A stretch of DNA of 64,000 bases from Bacteroidota bacterium (GTDB taxonomy: Bacteria > Bacteroidota > Bacteroidia > Sphingobacteriales > Sphingobacteriaceae): contig JAFDZM010000034.1 in NCBI GenBank assembly GCA_018266915.1, positions 28,811 through 92,810 of the forward strand, written 5' to 3'. A program made the position numbers and the translations under genes. The notes beneath the pieces are model-generated. The model ran no database searches. It had not been told where the DNA came from and saw nothing but the letters and a program-made list of their open reading frames with translations. This document shows, piece by piece, positions 1 to 9,222 of the stretch (its first letter is position 1; each line of letters begins with the position of its first letter).

Positions 1-656
1 ATACAACCGATCAAAATAATAAGCTTTCCGCCAAAGAAAAGGCGCAGGGCTGGAAATTATTATTCGACGGAAGCTCAACCAGCGGCTGGCATTTATACAA
101 CAGCCAGGCGCCATTCACCGTATGGAAAGCGAAAGACGGCGAATTGTTTTGCGATCCAAATGATAAGACTGGGCCTGGTGATCTGGTCACCGATAAAGAA
201 TATAAAGATTATGATTTGAAATTCGACTGGAAACTGCCGAAAGGCGGTAACAGCGGCGTTTTTATTAATGTTTTAGAAAGAAAGGATATTCCGACGGGCT
301 GGGCATCGGGACCGGAATACCAATTGCTCGATAATGCTAATTCGGACTATGCCAAACCTGAAGACCGTTCGGGATGTTTGTTCGGAATGACGTCACAAAA
401 AACGGCTGTGAAAACCAAGCCCGCTGATAGCTGGAACCATTCTGAGATCAAACAAAAGCATGGCAAAGTACAATTTTTTCTAAATGGCGTGTTAACCACA
501 GAAATGGACTTTAACTCTAAAGCCTGGGCGCAAAAAGTGGCTGCATCTCATTTTCATGCTTTCCCTGAATATGGTAAGCACACTAATGGTCATATCGCTT
601 TGCAGGACTGGGCTACTGGTATAGCATTTAGAAATATCAAGATAAAAGAGCTATAG
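1..656 (+). CDS. DUF1080 (3-keto-disaccharide hydrolase) domain protein, 3' part
   Basis: The frame is open from the left edge (codons start at base 3), so the N-terminus, probably a signal peptide, lies outside the window. The visible part is about 217 residues and starts with the family signature GWKLLFDG (bases 48-71). It also has the conserved core GGNSGVFI and ends with FRNIKIKEL, usual for this beta-sandwich (concanavalin-like) fold. Family members are secreted or periplasmic and cleave 3-keto-glycosides or act on other glycans. The substrate cannot be read from the sequence. An ATG or TTG inside the frame should not be taken as the start, because the signature lies upstream of TTG 144. 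Confidence 0.85.
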   Translation, partial: TTDQNNKLSAKEKAQGWKLLFDGSSTSGWHLYNSQAPFTVWKAKDGELFCDPNDKTGPGDLVTDKEYKDYDLKFDWKLPKGGNSGVFINVLERKDIPTGWASGPEYQLLDNANSDYAKPEDRSGCLFGMTSQKTAVKTKPADSWNHSEIKQKHGKVQFFLNGVLTTEMDFNSKAWAQKVAASHFHAFPEYGKHTNGHIALQDWATGIAFRNIKIKEL

Positions 657-778
657 ACATTTCTGGGGTTACAAATACTGAAAGAGCCTACTGATATTTC
701 AGAGTGTCAGGACTTACCCCTTTAAACTATATAGTTATTTTTGTAATTTAGTAACGTTAACCTTTACAATCTTATCAC

Positions 779-1315
779 ATGGTTACAGAAGAAGAATTGC
801 GTGAACAATATGCAAAAATGACAACAGACGAATTGTTGCGTGTTGTTTCTGATAAATCAGGATATACCGAATTAGCTATTGCAGTAGCTAAAAAAGAACT
901 TCGATACAGGAAAGTTTCAGAAAGTGAAATTGAAAATCTTAGTAAAATTGTTCATGACCGAGAAAACAAATTTTGGATGGATAATTGTCTTTTCGACTTA
1001 AAAATATTAGCAAAACTAGCGTACTATTTTATCTTATGGCTTCCAAGAATGAGATATTATTATCAAAATAATTTTAAGCAGGAAGGGTATTTATTAAAAT
1101 TGAATCAATCAAATTATTATTCATTATTGGGTGTTGTCTTTTTCATCTTAACCATTATAGTTTCTGCATCCACAGGTGCTTTAATTTCACTGGGAGTATG
1201 GCCAGTAGGATTTATAATAACGTATTTATATGATTTATTTTACAATAAACAACGTCAAATTAACAACTTCCAAAAGATAAAAGAAGAAGGCGAATTACCC
1301 ATAGAGTACCTTTAA
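779..1315 (+). CDS. small membrane protein of unknown function
   Basis: A 178-residue protein I do not recognise. Residues 1-65 are charged and probably helical (LREQYAKMTTDELLRVV, then ELRYRKVSESEIE). About residues 78-95 are aromatic and hydrophobic. Two clear membrane spans lie around residues 115-152, followed by a short basic tail. The N-terminal helical part resembles the start of some small Bacteroidetes proteins with a tail membrane anchor, but no function follows from that. The ATG at 779 is the first in frame. TATTTTTG at 736-743 fits a Bacteroidetes -7 box, although no good -33 box is visible. Base composition is more AT-rich than the neighbours, which may mean it was acquired. Confidence 0.65.
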   Translation: MVTEEELREQYAKMTTDELLRVVSDKSGYTELAIAVAKKELRYRKVSESEIENLSKIVHDRENKFWMDNCLFDLKILAKLAYYFILWLPRMRYYYQNNFKQEGYLLKLNQSNYYSLLGVVFFILTIIVSASTGALISLGVWPVGFIITYLYDLFYNKQRQINNFQKIKEEGELPIEYL

Positions 1316-1334
1316 ATTATTTGTCATTAAAACA

Positions 1335-1362
1335 AAAAACCCAGCCAAAACTGACCGGGTTT
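1335..1362 (-). terminator. intrinsic terminator downstream of serA
   Basis: Read on the minus strand, AAACCC pairs with GGGTTT around an inner CAG/CTG pair, and a run of T follows. It sits between two convergent genes and ends the serC-serA transcript. It may also stop transcription from the plus-strand gene. Confidence 0.6.
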
Positions 1363-1393
1363 AATTTCATGCAGAAAAAGGCGCTCGAACCGC

Positions 1394-2344
1394 TTATTTC
1401 TTAAAATGCCCTATTATCAAACTAGCCAGTTCCACCCCTATTCTTTCCTGGGCTTCGTTGGTAGCTGCACCAATGTGTGGTGTCAACGATATTTTAGGGT
1501 GTTTTAATATTTCTTCGCGGGGGGTTGGTTCATTGTCAAACACGTCAAGTGCCGCAAATGAAACTTGTCCGCTATTTAAAGATTCGATCAATGCTAATTC
1601 ATCGATCAAGCCACCACGAGAACAATTAACCAGACCCACGCCTTTTTTGGTTTGAGCAAGCTCAGCAGCGCCTAATAAGGCTTTATCTACAAACGGCGTA
1701 TGCAGTGTGATAAAATCTGCCGTCTTGATGATCTCATCCAGGGCAGCAGTCTTTACAGTTGTTTTAACGGTTGTACCACCACCTAATATGATCTCTACTT
1801 CCGGATTGAATTGGTAAAGGTCATACGCCAGTACATCCATTCCTACACCGATGGCAATTTTAGCCACCTCGCGACCAATACGGCCAAAACCTACGATACC
1901 TAAAGTCTTACCGCGAAGTTCAATACCTTTTGCGTAAGCTTTTTTCAGGTCGTTGAACTTGGTATTACCTTCAACTGGCATTTTGCGGTTGCTATCAGGT
2001 AAAAAGCGTACACAGCCGAACAATTGTCCGAAAACTAATTCAGCTACAGATAAAGATGAAGAAGCTGGTGTGTTGTACACGCCAATGCCCTTTTCTTTAG
2101 CATAATCTACATCAATGTTATCTACACCTACCCCACCGCGACCGATCAGTTTCAGGTTAGGGCATGCATCGATCAATGCTTTACGCACTTTGGTAGCACT
2201 GCGTACAGTAATGGCATCATAAGCCTGCAATTTAACAGGCAATTCGTCCTGCGGTATATTGTTGGTATCTACTTCAAATCCGGCATCTTCCAGCATTTTT
2301 TTGCCTATCGGATCGATACCATCGTTAGCTAATATTTTGATCAT
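1394..2344 (-). CDS. serA: D-3-phosphoglycerate dehydrogenase
   Basis: A 316-residue cytoplasmic dehydrogenase that oxidises 3-phosphoglycerate to 3-phosphohydroxypyruvate with NAD, the first step of serine synthesis. The substrate-binding domain has the [11 protein letters not shown] segment (residues 68-78). The Rossmann motif GFGRIG is at 152-157, the catalytic Arg is in SRGG near 242, and the catalytic His is in PHIGAAT near 291. It is the short form and lacks the C-terminal ACT domain that gives serine feedback in longer SerA proteins. It lies 106 bases downstream of serC, and the gap holds an inverted repeat. Co-transcription with serC and the neighbour pairing make the SerA assignment firmer than a general 2-hydroxyacid dehydrogenase. 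Confidence 0.9.
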   Translation of the reverse strand: MIKILANDGIDPIGKKMLEDAGFEVDTNNIPQDELPVKLQAYDAITVRSATKVRKALIDACPNLKLIGRGGVGVDNIDVDYAKEKGIGVYNTPASSSLSVAELVFGQLFGCVRFLPDSNRKMPVEGNTKFNDLKKAYAKGIELRGKTLGIVGFGRIGREVAKIAIGVGMDVLAYDLYQFNPEVEIILGGGTTVKTTVKTAALDEIIKTADFITLHTPFVDKALLGAAELAQTKKGVGLVNCSRGGLIDELALIESLNSGQVSFAALDVFDNEPTPREEILKHPKISLTPHIGAATNEAQERIGVELASLIIGHFKK

Positions 2345-2354
2345 CTTTTTTTAT

Positions 2355-2446
2355 AGTTATCAGTTAACCAGTTAATCAGTTATCAGTGATTAGTCTATCA
2401 AACAATGAATGCCTGATTAACCGGTCACCGATAACTGATCACTAAC
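2355..2446. repeat. imperfect intergenic inverted repeat (AGTTATC/GTTAATCAG units)
   Basis: The left arm (about 2355-2379) and right arm (about 2412-2437) are near-perfect reverse complements of about 25 bases around a 32-base loop. Both contain GTTAATCAG. Short units CAGTTA/CAGTGA are iterated within the arms. It lies between serC and serA and resembles repeats at 4395-4505 and 7548-7655. Confidence 0.7.
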
Positions 2447-2450
2447 AAAA

Positions 2451-3518
2451 TTATTTATTCTTCTCCTGGAATTCCTGCATCGCGTCGATCAGCACGTGTA
2501 CGCTGGTGATTGGCAATGCATTGTAAATTGATGCCCTGAAACCGCCTACGCTTCTGTGGCCTTTGATTCCCACAATGCCTTTTTCATCACAATACTTCAG
2601 GAACGGTTTTTCGAGTTCTGGATTTTCCATTACAAAGCAGACGTTCATATGTGAACGGTCCTCGGGAACTGCAACAGCTTTGAATAATGGGTTACGGTCT
2701 ATCTCAGCATATAAAGCTCTCGCTTTTGCTTCGTTTTCCTTTTGAATAGCTTCTACACCCCCTTTTGATTTCAACCAACGCAGTGTCAGCATAGATACCA
2801 GGATAGCAAAGCACGGAGGTGTATTGTACATTGATCCGCCTTCGATCTGTACCTGGTAATTGAACATTGCAGGTATATTTCGACCTGTTTTACCTAAAAT
2901 CGAATCTTTAACGATAACCAAAGTAACACCGGCAGGGCCCATATTCTTTTGCGCACCAGCGTAGATCAAACCAAAATCAGCCACATTTACCTTACGGCTA
3001 AAAATATCTGATGACATATCGCATACTACCGGAATTGGTGATTTGATGAACTCCTGCATTTGTGTACCGTAGATGGTATTGTTTGAGGTGATGTGGAAAT
3101 AAGCAGCATCAGCAGGTATAGTAAAATCTTTAGGGATATAAGTGTAGTTACTTTCCTTAGAAGTAGCTACTACAACAGTCTCGCCAAAATATTTCGCTTC
3201 CTTAATGGCTTTACTGGCCCAAACACCTGAATCCAGGTAAGCAGCTTTGCCACCATCTGGCAATAAGTTATACGGAGCTAATGCAAACTGAGTGCTTGCG
3301 CCACCCTGTAAAAATAATACCGAGTAACCTTCGGGAACTTCAAAAAGTTCTTTCACCAGTTTAACAGCCTCATCCAGTACAGCTTCGAATTCAGCCGAAC
3401 GGTGCGATATCTCTAATATCGACAATCCTGTCCCATTGAATTCTAACACTGCCTCTGCGGCTTGCTTAAATACCTCATGCGGTAAAATGCCTGGTCCGGC
3501 ACCGAAATTGTGTTTCAT
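2451..3518 (-). CDS. serC: phosphoserine aminotransferase
   Basis: A 355-residue class-V PLP aminotransferase that converts 3-phosphohydroxypyruvate and glutamate to O-phosphoserine. It begins [13 protein letters not shown], the usual SerC opening. The ISHRS phosphate-binding stretch is at 38-42. The PLP lysine is K191 in [10 protein letters not shown], and the C-terminus has [15 protein letters not shown], which closes the active site. Length matches the family (about 355-362). It is the upstream gene of a serC-serA pair. A TAACTTTG -7-like box lies about 60 bases upstream of the start. Confidence 0.95.
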   Translation of the reverse strand: MKHNFGAGPGILPHEVFKQAAEAVLEFNGTGLSILEISHRSAEFEAVLDEAVKLVKELFEVPEGYSVLFLQGGASTQFALAPYNLLPDGGKAAYLDSGVWASKAIKEAKYFGETVVVATSKESNYTYIPKDFTIPADAAYFHITSNNTIYGTQMQEFIKSPIPVVCDMSSDIFSRKVNVADFGLIYAGAQKNMGPAGVTLVIVKDSILGKTGRNIPAMFNYQVQIEGGSMYNTPPCFAILVSMLTLRWLKSKGGVEAIQKENEAKARALYAEIDRNPLFKAVAVPEDRSHMNVCFVMENPELEKPFLKYCDEKGIVGIKGHRSVGGFRASIYNALPITSVHVLIDAMQEFQEKNK

Positions 3519-3579
3519 ATTATTTTTTTGATTTAAAATAAACTAATGGCATAATTGCCAACTTTATATTTGGTTCGGC

Positions 3580-3587
3580 CAAAGTTA
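3580..3587 (-). promoter_or_regulatory. possible -7 box for serC
   Basis: On the minus strand this reads TAACTTTG, matching the Bacteroidetes consensus TAnnTTTG. A convincing -33 TTTG at the usual distance is not visible, so the call rests on one box. Confidence 0.4.
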
Positions 3588-3726
3588 AATAATTTGATAA
3601 TGTTTGCAGAGAATATTTGCAATATTTTTATCATAATTATCTATCCGTCAAATGCCTTAAATTGATGTAATATTAAAAAATCAATTTTAACCCAGTATTA
3701 AGCGGCTTAATTATGATAGTGGTAAT

Positions 3727-4380
3727 TTAAAAGGGATTTTTTAAATTTTTGATAGCCTGCAACTGATCCACGGCTGAGAAAACTGAGTTGCCTGCAACAA
3801 AAACATTTGCCCCGGCATCTATTAATTGCTTAACATTCTGTTCCCCCACACCGCCATCTACCTCAATATATAGGTTTGGATTGCGCAAAGCGCTTAAAGC
3901 TTTCAGATCGTGCAGTTTCTTATAGGTATTAGGGATGAACTTTTGACCGCCAAAGCCAGGATTTACTGACATGATCAATACCAGGTCAAGGTCTTGAATA
4001 ATATCATCTAAAAATGCGACAGGCGTATGCGGGTTTAGAGCAACACCTGCATGGCAGCCTGCTTCTTTAATACCTTGTATGGTACGATGTAAATGCGGAC
4101 AGGCTTCGAAATGAACTGTTATGCTATACGCACCTTTTTCTGCAAACTCTTTAATGTAACGGTCAGGATCAACGATCATCAGGTGCACATCTAATGGCTT
4201 TGTAGCATGCTTTTTAACCGCTTCCATCACCGGAAAGCCAAAAGATATATTCGGCACAAACATGCCATCCATCACATCCACGTGGATCCAGTCGGCCTCG
4301 CTCCTGTTCAGCATTTCAATGTCGCGCTGCAAGTTGCCAAAATCAGATGCCAGAATGGAAGGTGCTACAAGGTGGTTCAT
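3727..4380 (-). CDS. rpe: ribulose-phosphate 3-epimerase
   Basis: A 217-residue TIM-barrel enzyme of the pentose phosphate pathway that interconverts ribulose 5-phosphate and xylulose 5-phosphate in the cytoplasm. Family markers are APSILASDF at 6-14, HVDVMDGMFVPN at 33-44 (catalytic Asp and metal ligands), DVHLMI near 64, MSVNPGFGGQKFI near 138, and EVDGGV near 173 with the second catalytic Asp. Length is normal for Rpe. The ATG is the first in frame and is preceded by an inverted repeat region. The gene appears to be transcribed alone. Confidence 0.95.
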   Translation of the reverse strand: MNHLVAPSILASDFGNLQRDIEMLNRSEADWIHVDVMDGMFVPNISFGFPVMEAVKKHATKPLDVHLMIVDPDRYIKEFAEKGAYSITVHFEACPHLHRTIQGIKEAGCHAGVALNPHTPVAFLDDIIQDLDLVLIMSVNPGFGGQKFIPNTYKKLHDLKALSALRNPNLYIEVDGGVGEQNVKQLIDAGANVFVAGNSVFSAVDQLQAIKNLKNPF

Positions 4381-4394
4381 GGGTCGAAGATAGG

Positions 4395-4505
4395 TAATTA
4401 GTGATTAGTTAACCAGTTAATCAGTGATTAGTTGTACAGAAATTTTTACTAATAGTGGTTTTGACATCTGCCATCTACCCTAGTTACTGATTAACCAGTC
4501 ACTGA
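4395..4505. repeat. imperfect intergenic inverted repeat, second copy
   Basis: The left arm (about 4400-4430, with GTTAACCAGTTAATCAGTGA) pairs with the right arm (about 4480-4505, CTAGTTACTGATTAACCAGT). The arms are close in sequence to the copy between serC and serA. It lies between rpe and a small hypothetical gene. Confidence 0.7.
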
Positions 4506-4509
4506 AAAA

Positions 4510-4815
4510 TCAATCACAATTTTGCAGCAGATCGTAGTACTTTTTCATTAATACAAGGTCATAGTTGACAAGGGAGTTATAAGCTTCGGCCACAAGCTCA
4601 TTCAGAATAGGGATTGCAATGTGAGCGCTATTGTTAGATATAGATTCTGTCTGTTGTATCAATTGTTTGACCCTTATAATCTCATAAAGCAATAATTTGG
4701 TCAAATCCTCCTGATTATTTTGCACGACAGTTACTTTACCATCAAGTAAGTTTAATGAGTCAACCTTAACGGAATTTAGCTTATCGTTCGAATCTGGTAA
4801 AGGATCAATGCGCAT
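4510..4815 (-). CDS. small hypothetical protein
   Basis: A 101-residue acidic, largely helical protein without signal peptide or membrane span. I do not recognise it. The C-terminal half (from about residue 40) looks like a two-helix unit with conserved-looking asparagines (SNNSAHIAIPILNELVAEAYN) and ends in a charged helix. It lies downstream of pnp and past pnp's terminator, so it probably has its own promoter. It has no obvious tie to its neighbours. The coding call rests on length, a clean ATG and ordinary composition. Confidence 0.55.
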   Translation of the reverse strand: MRIDPLPDSNDKLNSVKVDSLNLLDGKVTVVQNNQEDLTKLLLYEIIRVKQLIQQTESISNNSAHIAIPILNELVAEAYNSLVNYDLVLMKKYYDLLQNCD

Positions 4816-4873
4816 ATTATTAACTTAAGTTCAAAAACATTTCAATTGTTTTAAAAAAATGAAAAAATATTTC

Positions 4874-4903
4874 ATAAAAAAAGCCCCCGTTTCCGGAGGC
4901 TTT
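4874..4903 (-). terminator. intrinsic terminator of pnp
   Basis: On the minus strand AAAGCCTCCG pairs with CGGGGGCTTT (one G-T pair) around a GAAA loop, followed by T residues. It begins 20 bases after the pnp stop. Confidence 0.85.
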
Positions 4904-4923
4904 ATAATAAGCTGATTTTTAAA

Positions 4924-7053
4924 TTATTGCGCTTTTTCTGGCTTTGGTAACAAAACCTTTCTTGATAGCTTCAATTTACCTTGTTTGTCGATGTCAAGCA
5001 ATTTAACTCTTACTTCGTCACCAACCTTAAAGATGCCATCCATCGTCTCGAAACGTTTGTGGTCGATCTCAGAAATGTGAAGTAAACCATCTTTACCAGG
5101 CATGATCTCAACAAATGCGCCGAAAGGCATAATTGATTTCACTTTACCTTCGTATATCTCGCCAACTTCTGGTTTCGCAGCAATAGCCCTGATACGCGAT
5201 ACAGCGGCATCGATAGAAGCTTTGTTTGCAGCAAATATCTGAACGATACCCTGGTTGTCTTTTTCTTCGATCGAGATGGTAGCACCGGTTTCGCGCTGCA
5301 TTTCCTGGATAATCTTACCACCCGGGCCGATAACCGCACCGATGTATTCTTTGTCGATCTTGATAACAATAATACGTGGTGCATGTGGTTTGTAATCCTC
5401 ACGTGGCTCACTGATAGTCTTTTTGATCTCGTTTAAGATGTGCAAACGGCCATCTTTTGCCTGAGCTAAAGCTTTAGCTAACACTTCGTATGATAAACCA
5501 TTGATTTTCAAGTCCATTTGACAAGCAACGATACCATTTTCGGTACCGGTTACTTTAAAGTCCATATCACCCAAGTGGTCCTCATCACCCAATATGTCAG
5601 ACAGGATCGCATATTTGGTTCCCATCTCATTAGTGATCAAACCCATTGCGATACCAGTTACCGGAGCCTTGATCTTCACACCAGCATCCATCAGCGCCAA
5701 TGTGCCGGCACATACAGTCGCCATTGATGACGAACCGTTTGATTCTAAAATATCAGATACCACACGGATGGTGTATGGGTTCTCATCTTCAGGAGGTAAC
5801 ACCTGCTTCAATGAACGCATGGCCAGATTACCGTGACCGATCTCTCTGCGGCCTGCTCCCCTGTTCGGACGAACTTCACCGGTTGAGAAACCAGGGAAAT
5901 TATAGTGAAGGATAAATTTCTGATAGCCATTGATAAATGCACCATCGATCATTTGCTCATCATCTTTCGAACCCAAAGTAACGGTAGTTAACGATTGCGT
6001 TTCACCACGGGTGAAGATCGCTGAACCGTGAGCTGAAGGAAGATAGCTTACTTCACTCCATATCGGGCGGATCTGCGTAGTAGTACGGCCATCAAGACGT
6101 TTACCTTCATCTAATACCAGGTTACGGATAGCATCATACTCTACATCGTGATAATATTTTTTGGCAAGGGATTTAGTGATATCCTCAACATCTTCGCCTA
6201 AAGTCTCGATATAGCTATCGATAACTTCTTTGAATTTAGTAGCACGCTCATCTTTTGCAGATGCAGAAGAAGCGATAGCATAAACCTTATCATAAGTAGC
6301 AGCATATACTGCTTTTTTCAAATCCTCGTCATGTGTTTCGTGGCTGTAAACACGTTTTTGGGTCTTGCCCACAGCTTCAGTCAGTTCACGTTGAACGAAA
6401 ACTTGCTTTTTGATAGCTTCATGAGCGAATTTAATGGCTTCTACCATTTCATCTTCCTGTATCTCTTTCGCTTCACCTTCAACCATGTTGATGTCAAACT
6501 CAGAACCGGCAACGATGAATTCCAGAGTGGCACGCTCTAAATCAGTCATCGTTGGATTGATAACCAACTGACCGTCAATTTTAGCTACGCGAACTTCAGA
6601 AATAGGTCCGTTAAACGGAATATCAGAAACAGCAATTGCTGCTGATGCCGCTAAACCTGCAAGGCAGTCGGGCATAATTTCTTTATCAGCAGAAATTAAG
6701 CTGATCATTACCTGCGTATCTGCGTGATAATCGTCAGGGAACAATGGACGCAAAGCGCGGTCAACCAAACGAGAGATCAATACCTCATAGTCTGATAATC
6801 TTGCTTCGCGGCGTAAAAAACCACCCGGGATACGGCCTGTTGCAGCGTATTTCTCCTGGTAGTCAACTGATAATGGCAGAAAATCAACTCCTTCTTTTGC
6901 ATCGGGCGAAGAAACGACGGTAGCCAATAACATCGTATCTCCCATTTTCACAACTACAGACCCATCAGCCTGTTTGGCCAGCTTACCGGTTTCGATCTCA
7001 ATGGTGCGTCCGTCACCCAGGTCGATAACCTTTTTAATTACATTTAAACTCAT
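4924..7053 (-). CDS. pnp: polyribonucleotide nucleotidyltransferase
   Basis: A 709-residue phosphorolytic 3'-5' exoribonuclease acting in RNA decay. Domains in order: first RNase PH domain (1-220, with [13 protein letters not shown]), an all-helical linker (about 230-300), a second catalytic RNase PH domain (315-545, with FTRGETQSL and the phosphate-site segment after it), a KH domain near 550-610 ([15 protein letters not shown]), and an S1 domain near 622-690 ([19 protein letters not shown]). Length is usual. It follows rpsO as in many bacteria, but a terminator and a -7-like box lie between them, so it can be expressed separately. Confidence 0.97.
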   Translation of the reverse strand: MSLNVIKKVIDLGDGRTIEIETGKLAKQADGSVVVKMGDTMLLATVVSSPDAKEGVDFLPLSVDYQEKYAATGRIPGGFLRREARLSDYEVLISRLVDRALRPLFPDDYHADTQVMISLISADKEIMPDCLAGLAASAAIAVSDIPFNGPISEVRVAKIDGQLVINPTMTDLERATLEFIVAGSEFDINMVEGEAKEIQEDEMVEAIKFAHEAIKKQVFVQRELTEAVGKTQKRVYSHETHDEDLKKAVYAATYDKVYAIASSASAKDERATKFKEVIDSYIETLGEDVEDITKSLAKKYYHDVEYDAIRNLVLDEGKRLDGRTTTQIRPIWSEVSYLPSAHGSAIFTRGETQSLTTVTLGSKDDEQMIDGAFINGYQKFILHYNFPGFSTGEVRPNRGAGRREIGHGNLAMRSLKQVLPPEDENPYTIRVVSDILESNGSSSMATVCAGTLALMDAGVKIKAPVTGIAMGLITNEMGTKYAILSDILGDEDHLGDMDFKVTGTENGIVACQMDLKINGLSYEVLAKALAQAKDGRLHILNEIKKTISEPREDYKPHAPRIIVIKIDKEYIGAVIGPGGKIIQEMQRETGATISIEEKDNQGIVQIFAANKASIDAAVSRIRAIAAKPEVGEIYEGKVKSIMPFGAFVEIMPGKDGLLHISEIDHKRFETMDGIFKVGDEVRVKLLDIDKQGKLKLSRKVLLPKPEKAQ

Positions 7054-7123
7054 CTTGTTTTTGTTGTGGTGTGCTTTTCATCTTCAGAACACACCGATTT
7101 TTATTTTGTAAAATAATTGTTTG

Positions 7124-7131
7124 CAAAAGTA
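7124..7131 (-). promoter_or_regulatory. possible -7 box for pnp
   Basis: On the minus strand this reads TACTTTTG (TAnnTTTG). It sits immediately beyond the rpsO terminator hairpin, which occupies the place where a -33 box would lie. Confidence 0.4.
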
Positions 7132-7161
7132 AAAAAGCCATCCGAATTGGGATGGCTTTTT
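7131..7161 (-). terminator. intrinsic terminator of rpsO
   Basis: AAAAAGCCATCC and GGATGGCTTTTT pair perfectly around the loop GAATTG, giving T runs on both strands. It lies 19 bases after the rpsO stop, inside the rpsO-pnp gap. Confidence 0.85.
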
Positions 7162-7179
7162 AAGAAATTCCGGAAAGAT

Positions 7180-7458
7180 TTATTTGATGATATCACGCAG
7201 CTGTAAAGCTTTGATGATAGCACGGTATCTTTCAATGTCTTTGTTATACAGGTAAGCCAATAATGCACGACGTTTACCTACCAATTTTTGCAGCGAAAGC
7301 TGGGTTGAAAAATCTTTTTTGTTGTTTTTCAAATGTCCTGTCAAATGCGCAATACGGGTTGTGAATAATGCGATCTGTCCTTCAGCCGAACCAGTGTCGG
7401 TGGCGCTTTTGCCATGTTTTGCAAAAATCTCTGTTTTTGCTTCTTTACTTAAATACAT
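7180..7458 (-). CDS. rpsO: 30S ribosomal protein S15
   Basis: A 92-residue protein of the small ribosomal subunit that binds the central domain of 16S rRNA. The family signature runs through TGSAEGQIALFTTRI, LTGHLK and SLQKLVGKRRALLAYL, and the protein ends with RYRAIIKALQLR. Length is three residues above the 89-residue standard. It is preceded by a strong promoter at 7504-7535 and followed by its own terminator and then pnp, the common order in bacteria. Confidence 0.97.
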   Translation of the reverse strand: MYLSKEAKTEIFAKHGKSATDTGSAEGQIALFTTRIAHLTGHLKNNKKDFSTQLSLQKLVGKRRALLAYLYNKDIERYRAIIKALQLRDIIK

Positions 7459-7503
7459 TACTTGAATAATATTAAAGCGTTAATACTTTTGTTAATTGAG
7501 GTG

Positions 7504-7535
7504 CAAAGGTAATGGTATTCCCGGATAATTACAAA
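7504..7535 (-). promoter_or_regulatory. promoter of rpsO
   Basis: On the minus strand, TTTG (7535-7532) is followed after 20 bases by TACCTTTG (7511-7504). This is the classic Bacteroidetes -33/-7 pair, about 46 bases upstream of the rpsO start. Confidence 0.75.
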
Positions 7536-7547
7536 TGTATAGAAATA

Positions 7548-7655
7548 ATTAGTGAATGAGTGAGTTAGCGAGTGAGTGAATTTGAATGAGACAGCTTAAT
7601 TGATAGATTTGCAGGCATAAATCACTAATTCACTCATTCGCTAATTCACTAAATG
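7548..7655. repeat. intergenic inverted repeat of AGTGA(A/G) units flanking a promoter
   Basis: The left arm (7548-7580, AGTGAATGAGTGAGTTAGCG) and right arm (7620-7655, containing CGCTAATTCACT) are imperfect reverse complements, each built from iterated AGTGA/TCACT units. The loop contains the promoter of the downstream thioesterase gene, and the right arm runs into its start codon. It is related in style to the repeats at 2355 and 4395. Confidence 0.65.
7581..7611 (+). promoter_or_regulatory. promoter of the thioesterase gene at 7653
   Basis: TTTG (7581-7584), a 19-base spacer and TAGATTTG (7604-7611) match the Bacteroidetes promoter pattern. The predicted transcript starts near 7618, at the beginning of the right arm of the repeat. 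Confidence 0.65.
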
Positions 7656-8066
7656 TCAAACTACTCCACCTTCGAAACTGAATTCCGTGTTCGTCCCGAT
7701 GATATCGACATGTTTCAGCATGTACATAACAGCAAATATTTCGATTATGTATTGGCTGCCCGTTACGACCAGATGGAACGCTGCTACGGTATGGCCATGG
7801 AAAAATTTATGGAGCGCGGTTTTGGTTGGGTGGTGCGCACAGCTCATGTGGATTATAAACGCGCGTTAACCATGGGTGATTATTTCATTGTAAAAACCGG
7901 CATCGATAGTATCGACGACAAAGGTTGCCGCGTAAAATTCGTCATCACCAACAAAGCAACCGGAAAAGTTTGCTGCGACGGATGGTTTGATTATACCATG
8001 ATCGATATGCAAAACGGCCGATCAGCCAAAATTCCTCAGGATATTATTGAGCATTATTTGATTTGA
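7653..8066 (+). CDS. acyl-CoA thioesterase (4HBT hotdog family)
   Basis: A 137-residue single hotdog-fold protein that probably hydrolyses acyl-CoA thioesters in the cytoplasm. The N-terminal segment VRPDDIDMFQHVHNSKYFDYVLAARYD has the family's Asp (in DIDMFQH) and the conserved HVHNSKYF. The following beta strands include VDYKRALTMGDYF. Length is typical of YbgC/FcbC-like proteins. A second member of the family is at 12086. The natural substrate is unknown. The start codon lies within the right arm of an inverted repeat. Confidence 0.85.
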   Translation: MSNYSTFETEFRVRPDDIDMFQHVHNSKYFDYVLAARYDQMERCYGMAMEKFMERGFGWVVRTAHVDYKRALTMGDYFIVKTGIDSIDDKGCRVKFVITNKATGKVCCDGWFDYTMIDMQNGRSAKIPQDIIEHYLI

Positions 8067-8078
8067 CCGTGGAGGTGC

Positions 8079-9068
8079 TTAATGCTTCATACCGCCTTCA
8101 ATCAACTCCCCATAAAACTCACCCACATCCATCCCTGCTGCCCTCACCTGCTGCGGGATCAGGCTATTTGCTGATTGCCCGGGCGTGGTATTGATCTCGA
8201 TAAAATAAAACTCTTCAGTCCCTTCCAGTAAAATAAAATCGACCCTAACCATGCCCTTGCAATTCAATCTAAGATATACTTCGGTTACTATCTCAGCAAT
8301 TTTTTCATTTTGTTCGGGCGTTAAATTCCCCGGAGTTATTTCCCGGCTTACACCCGGAGTATATTTAGCCTCGTAGTCAAAGAATTCTTTTGAACTGATA
8401 ATTTCTGTAGCAGGAAGCACTTTTATTTTTCCGTGTAATCGTGCGATACCAATGCTGAACTCGCGACCTTTTATAAATTCCTCAACCAGTATTTGGTCGT
8501 CTTCTGTAAATGCCCTTTCGAATGCATCATGCAATCCGGCTGCGTTTTGCACTTTGCTCATACCAACACTGCTTCCGCCATTGTTTGGCTTTACAAAAAG
8601 CGGGAATTTCAATTTGGCAGCCACAGCCGATACATCGTGTATACCGCTTTTAAATATCTGCACCGAGCGGGCAATATTTAATCCGTGAATGCCATTTACA
8701 ATCGCTTTAGTATAAGCCTTATTCATGGTAATGGCTGAAGTAGTCGCATCGCAGGTATTATAAGGGATTCCCAGCATATCCAGGTAACCCTGCACTTTAC
8801 CATCCTCGCCTGGTGTACCGTGAATGGTGATGAATGCAAAGTCAAACTTTATTTTCTGGCCCTTTAAAGTTATGGTGAAATCGTTTTTGTCGACAGAAAT
8901 ATTTCCCTTATCGGAAGCATAAAACCAGCTATCGCGATTGATAAATATGGTGTATACATTATATTTTTCTGCATCAAGATTAGCTGCGATATTTTTTGCG
9001 CTATTTACAGATACTTCATACTCACCGGTAAATCCTCCGGCTAAAAGGGCTATATTTTTACGTGACAT
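8079..9068 (-). CDS. ddl: D-alanine--D-alanine ligase
   Basis: A 329-residue ATP-grasp enzyme that joins two D-alanines for peptidoglycan precursors. Features: N-terminal NIALLAGGFTGEYEVSV, HGTPGEDGKVQGYLDMLGIPYN near 105, the ATP-grasp core with FVKPNNGGSSVGMSKV, VEEFIKGREFSIG, and the metal-binding C-terminus FIEINTTPGQSANSLIPQQ. I chose the ATG at 9068 (MSRKN) because it matches the usual family start. In-frame ATG 9074 and TTG 9077 also exist, but a promoter-like -7 box lies at 9075-9082, across the TTG and one base beyond the ATG at 9074. It is convergent with the thioesterase gene. Confidence 0.93.
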   Translation of the reverse strand: MSRKNIALLAGGFTGEYEVSVNSAKNIAANLDAEKYNVYTIFINRDSWFYASDKGNISVDKNDFTITLKGQKIKFDFAFITIHGTPGEDGKVQGYLDMLGIPYNTCDATTSAITMNKAYTKAIVNGIHGLNIARSVQIFKSGIHDVSAVAAKLKFPLFVKPNNGGSSVGMSKVQNAAGLHDAFERAFTEDDQILVEEFIKGREFSIGIARLHGKIKVLPATEIISSKEFFDYEAKYTPGVSREITPGNLTPEQNEKIAEIVTEVYLRLNCKGMVRVDFILLEGTEEFYFIEINTTPGQSANSLIPQQVRAAGMDVGEFYGELIEGGMKH

Positions 9069-9074
9069 AATCAT

Positions 9075-9103
9075 CAAAGATAGACTTTTGGTGAAGCTTC
9101 AAA
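9075..9103 (-). promoter_or_regulatory. possible ddl promoter giving a very short leader
   Basis: On the minus strand, TTTG (9103-9100), a 17-base spacer and TATCTTTG (9082-9075) resemble a Bacteroidetes promoter with a slightly short spacer. Transcription would begin close to base 9068, the ATG of ddl, so the mRNA might be leaderless. Confidence 0.4.
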
Positions 9104-9222
9104 TAATCCGTTTTTATTTTTTGAAAGAAATTATTGTCGGTTAAATATTATTTTTGAAACGATAAAAACCCGTATCCGTACAATTAGGGTGATCACACTA
9201 TCTTAAAACTAACACGACCCAA

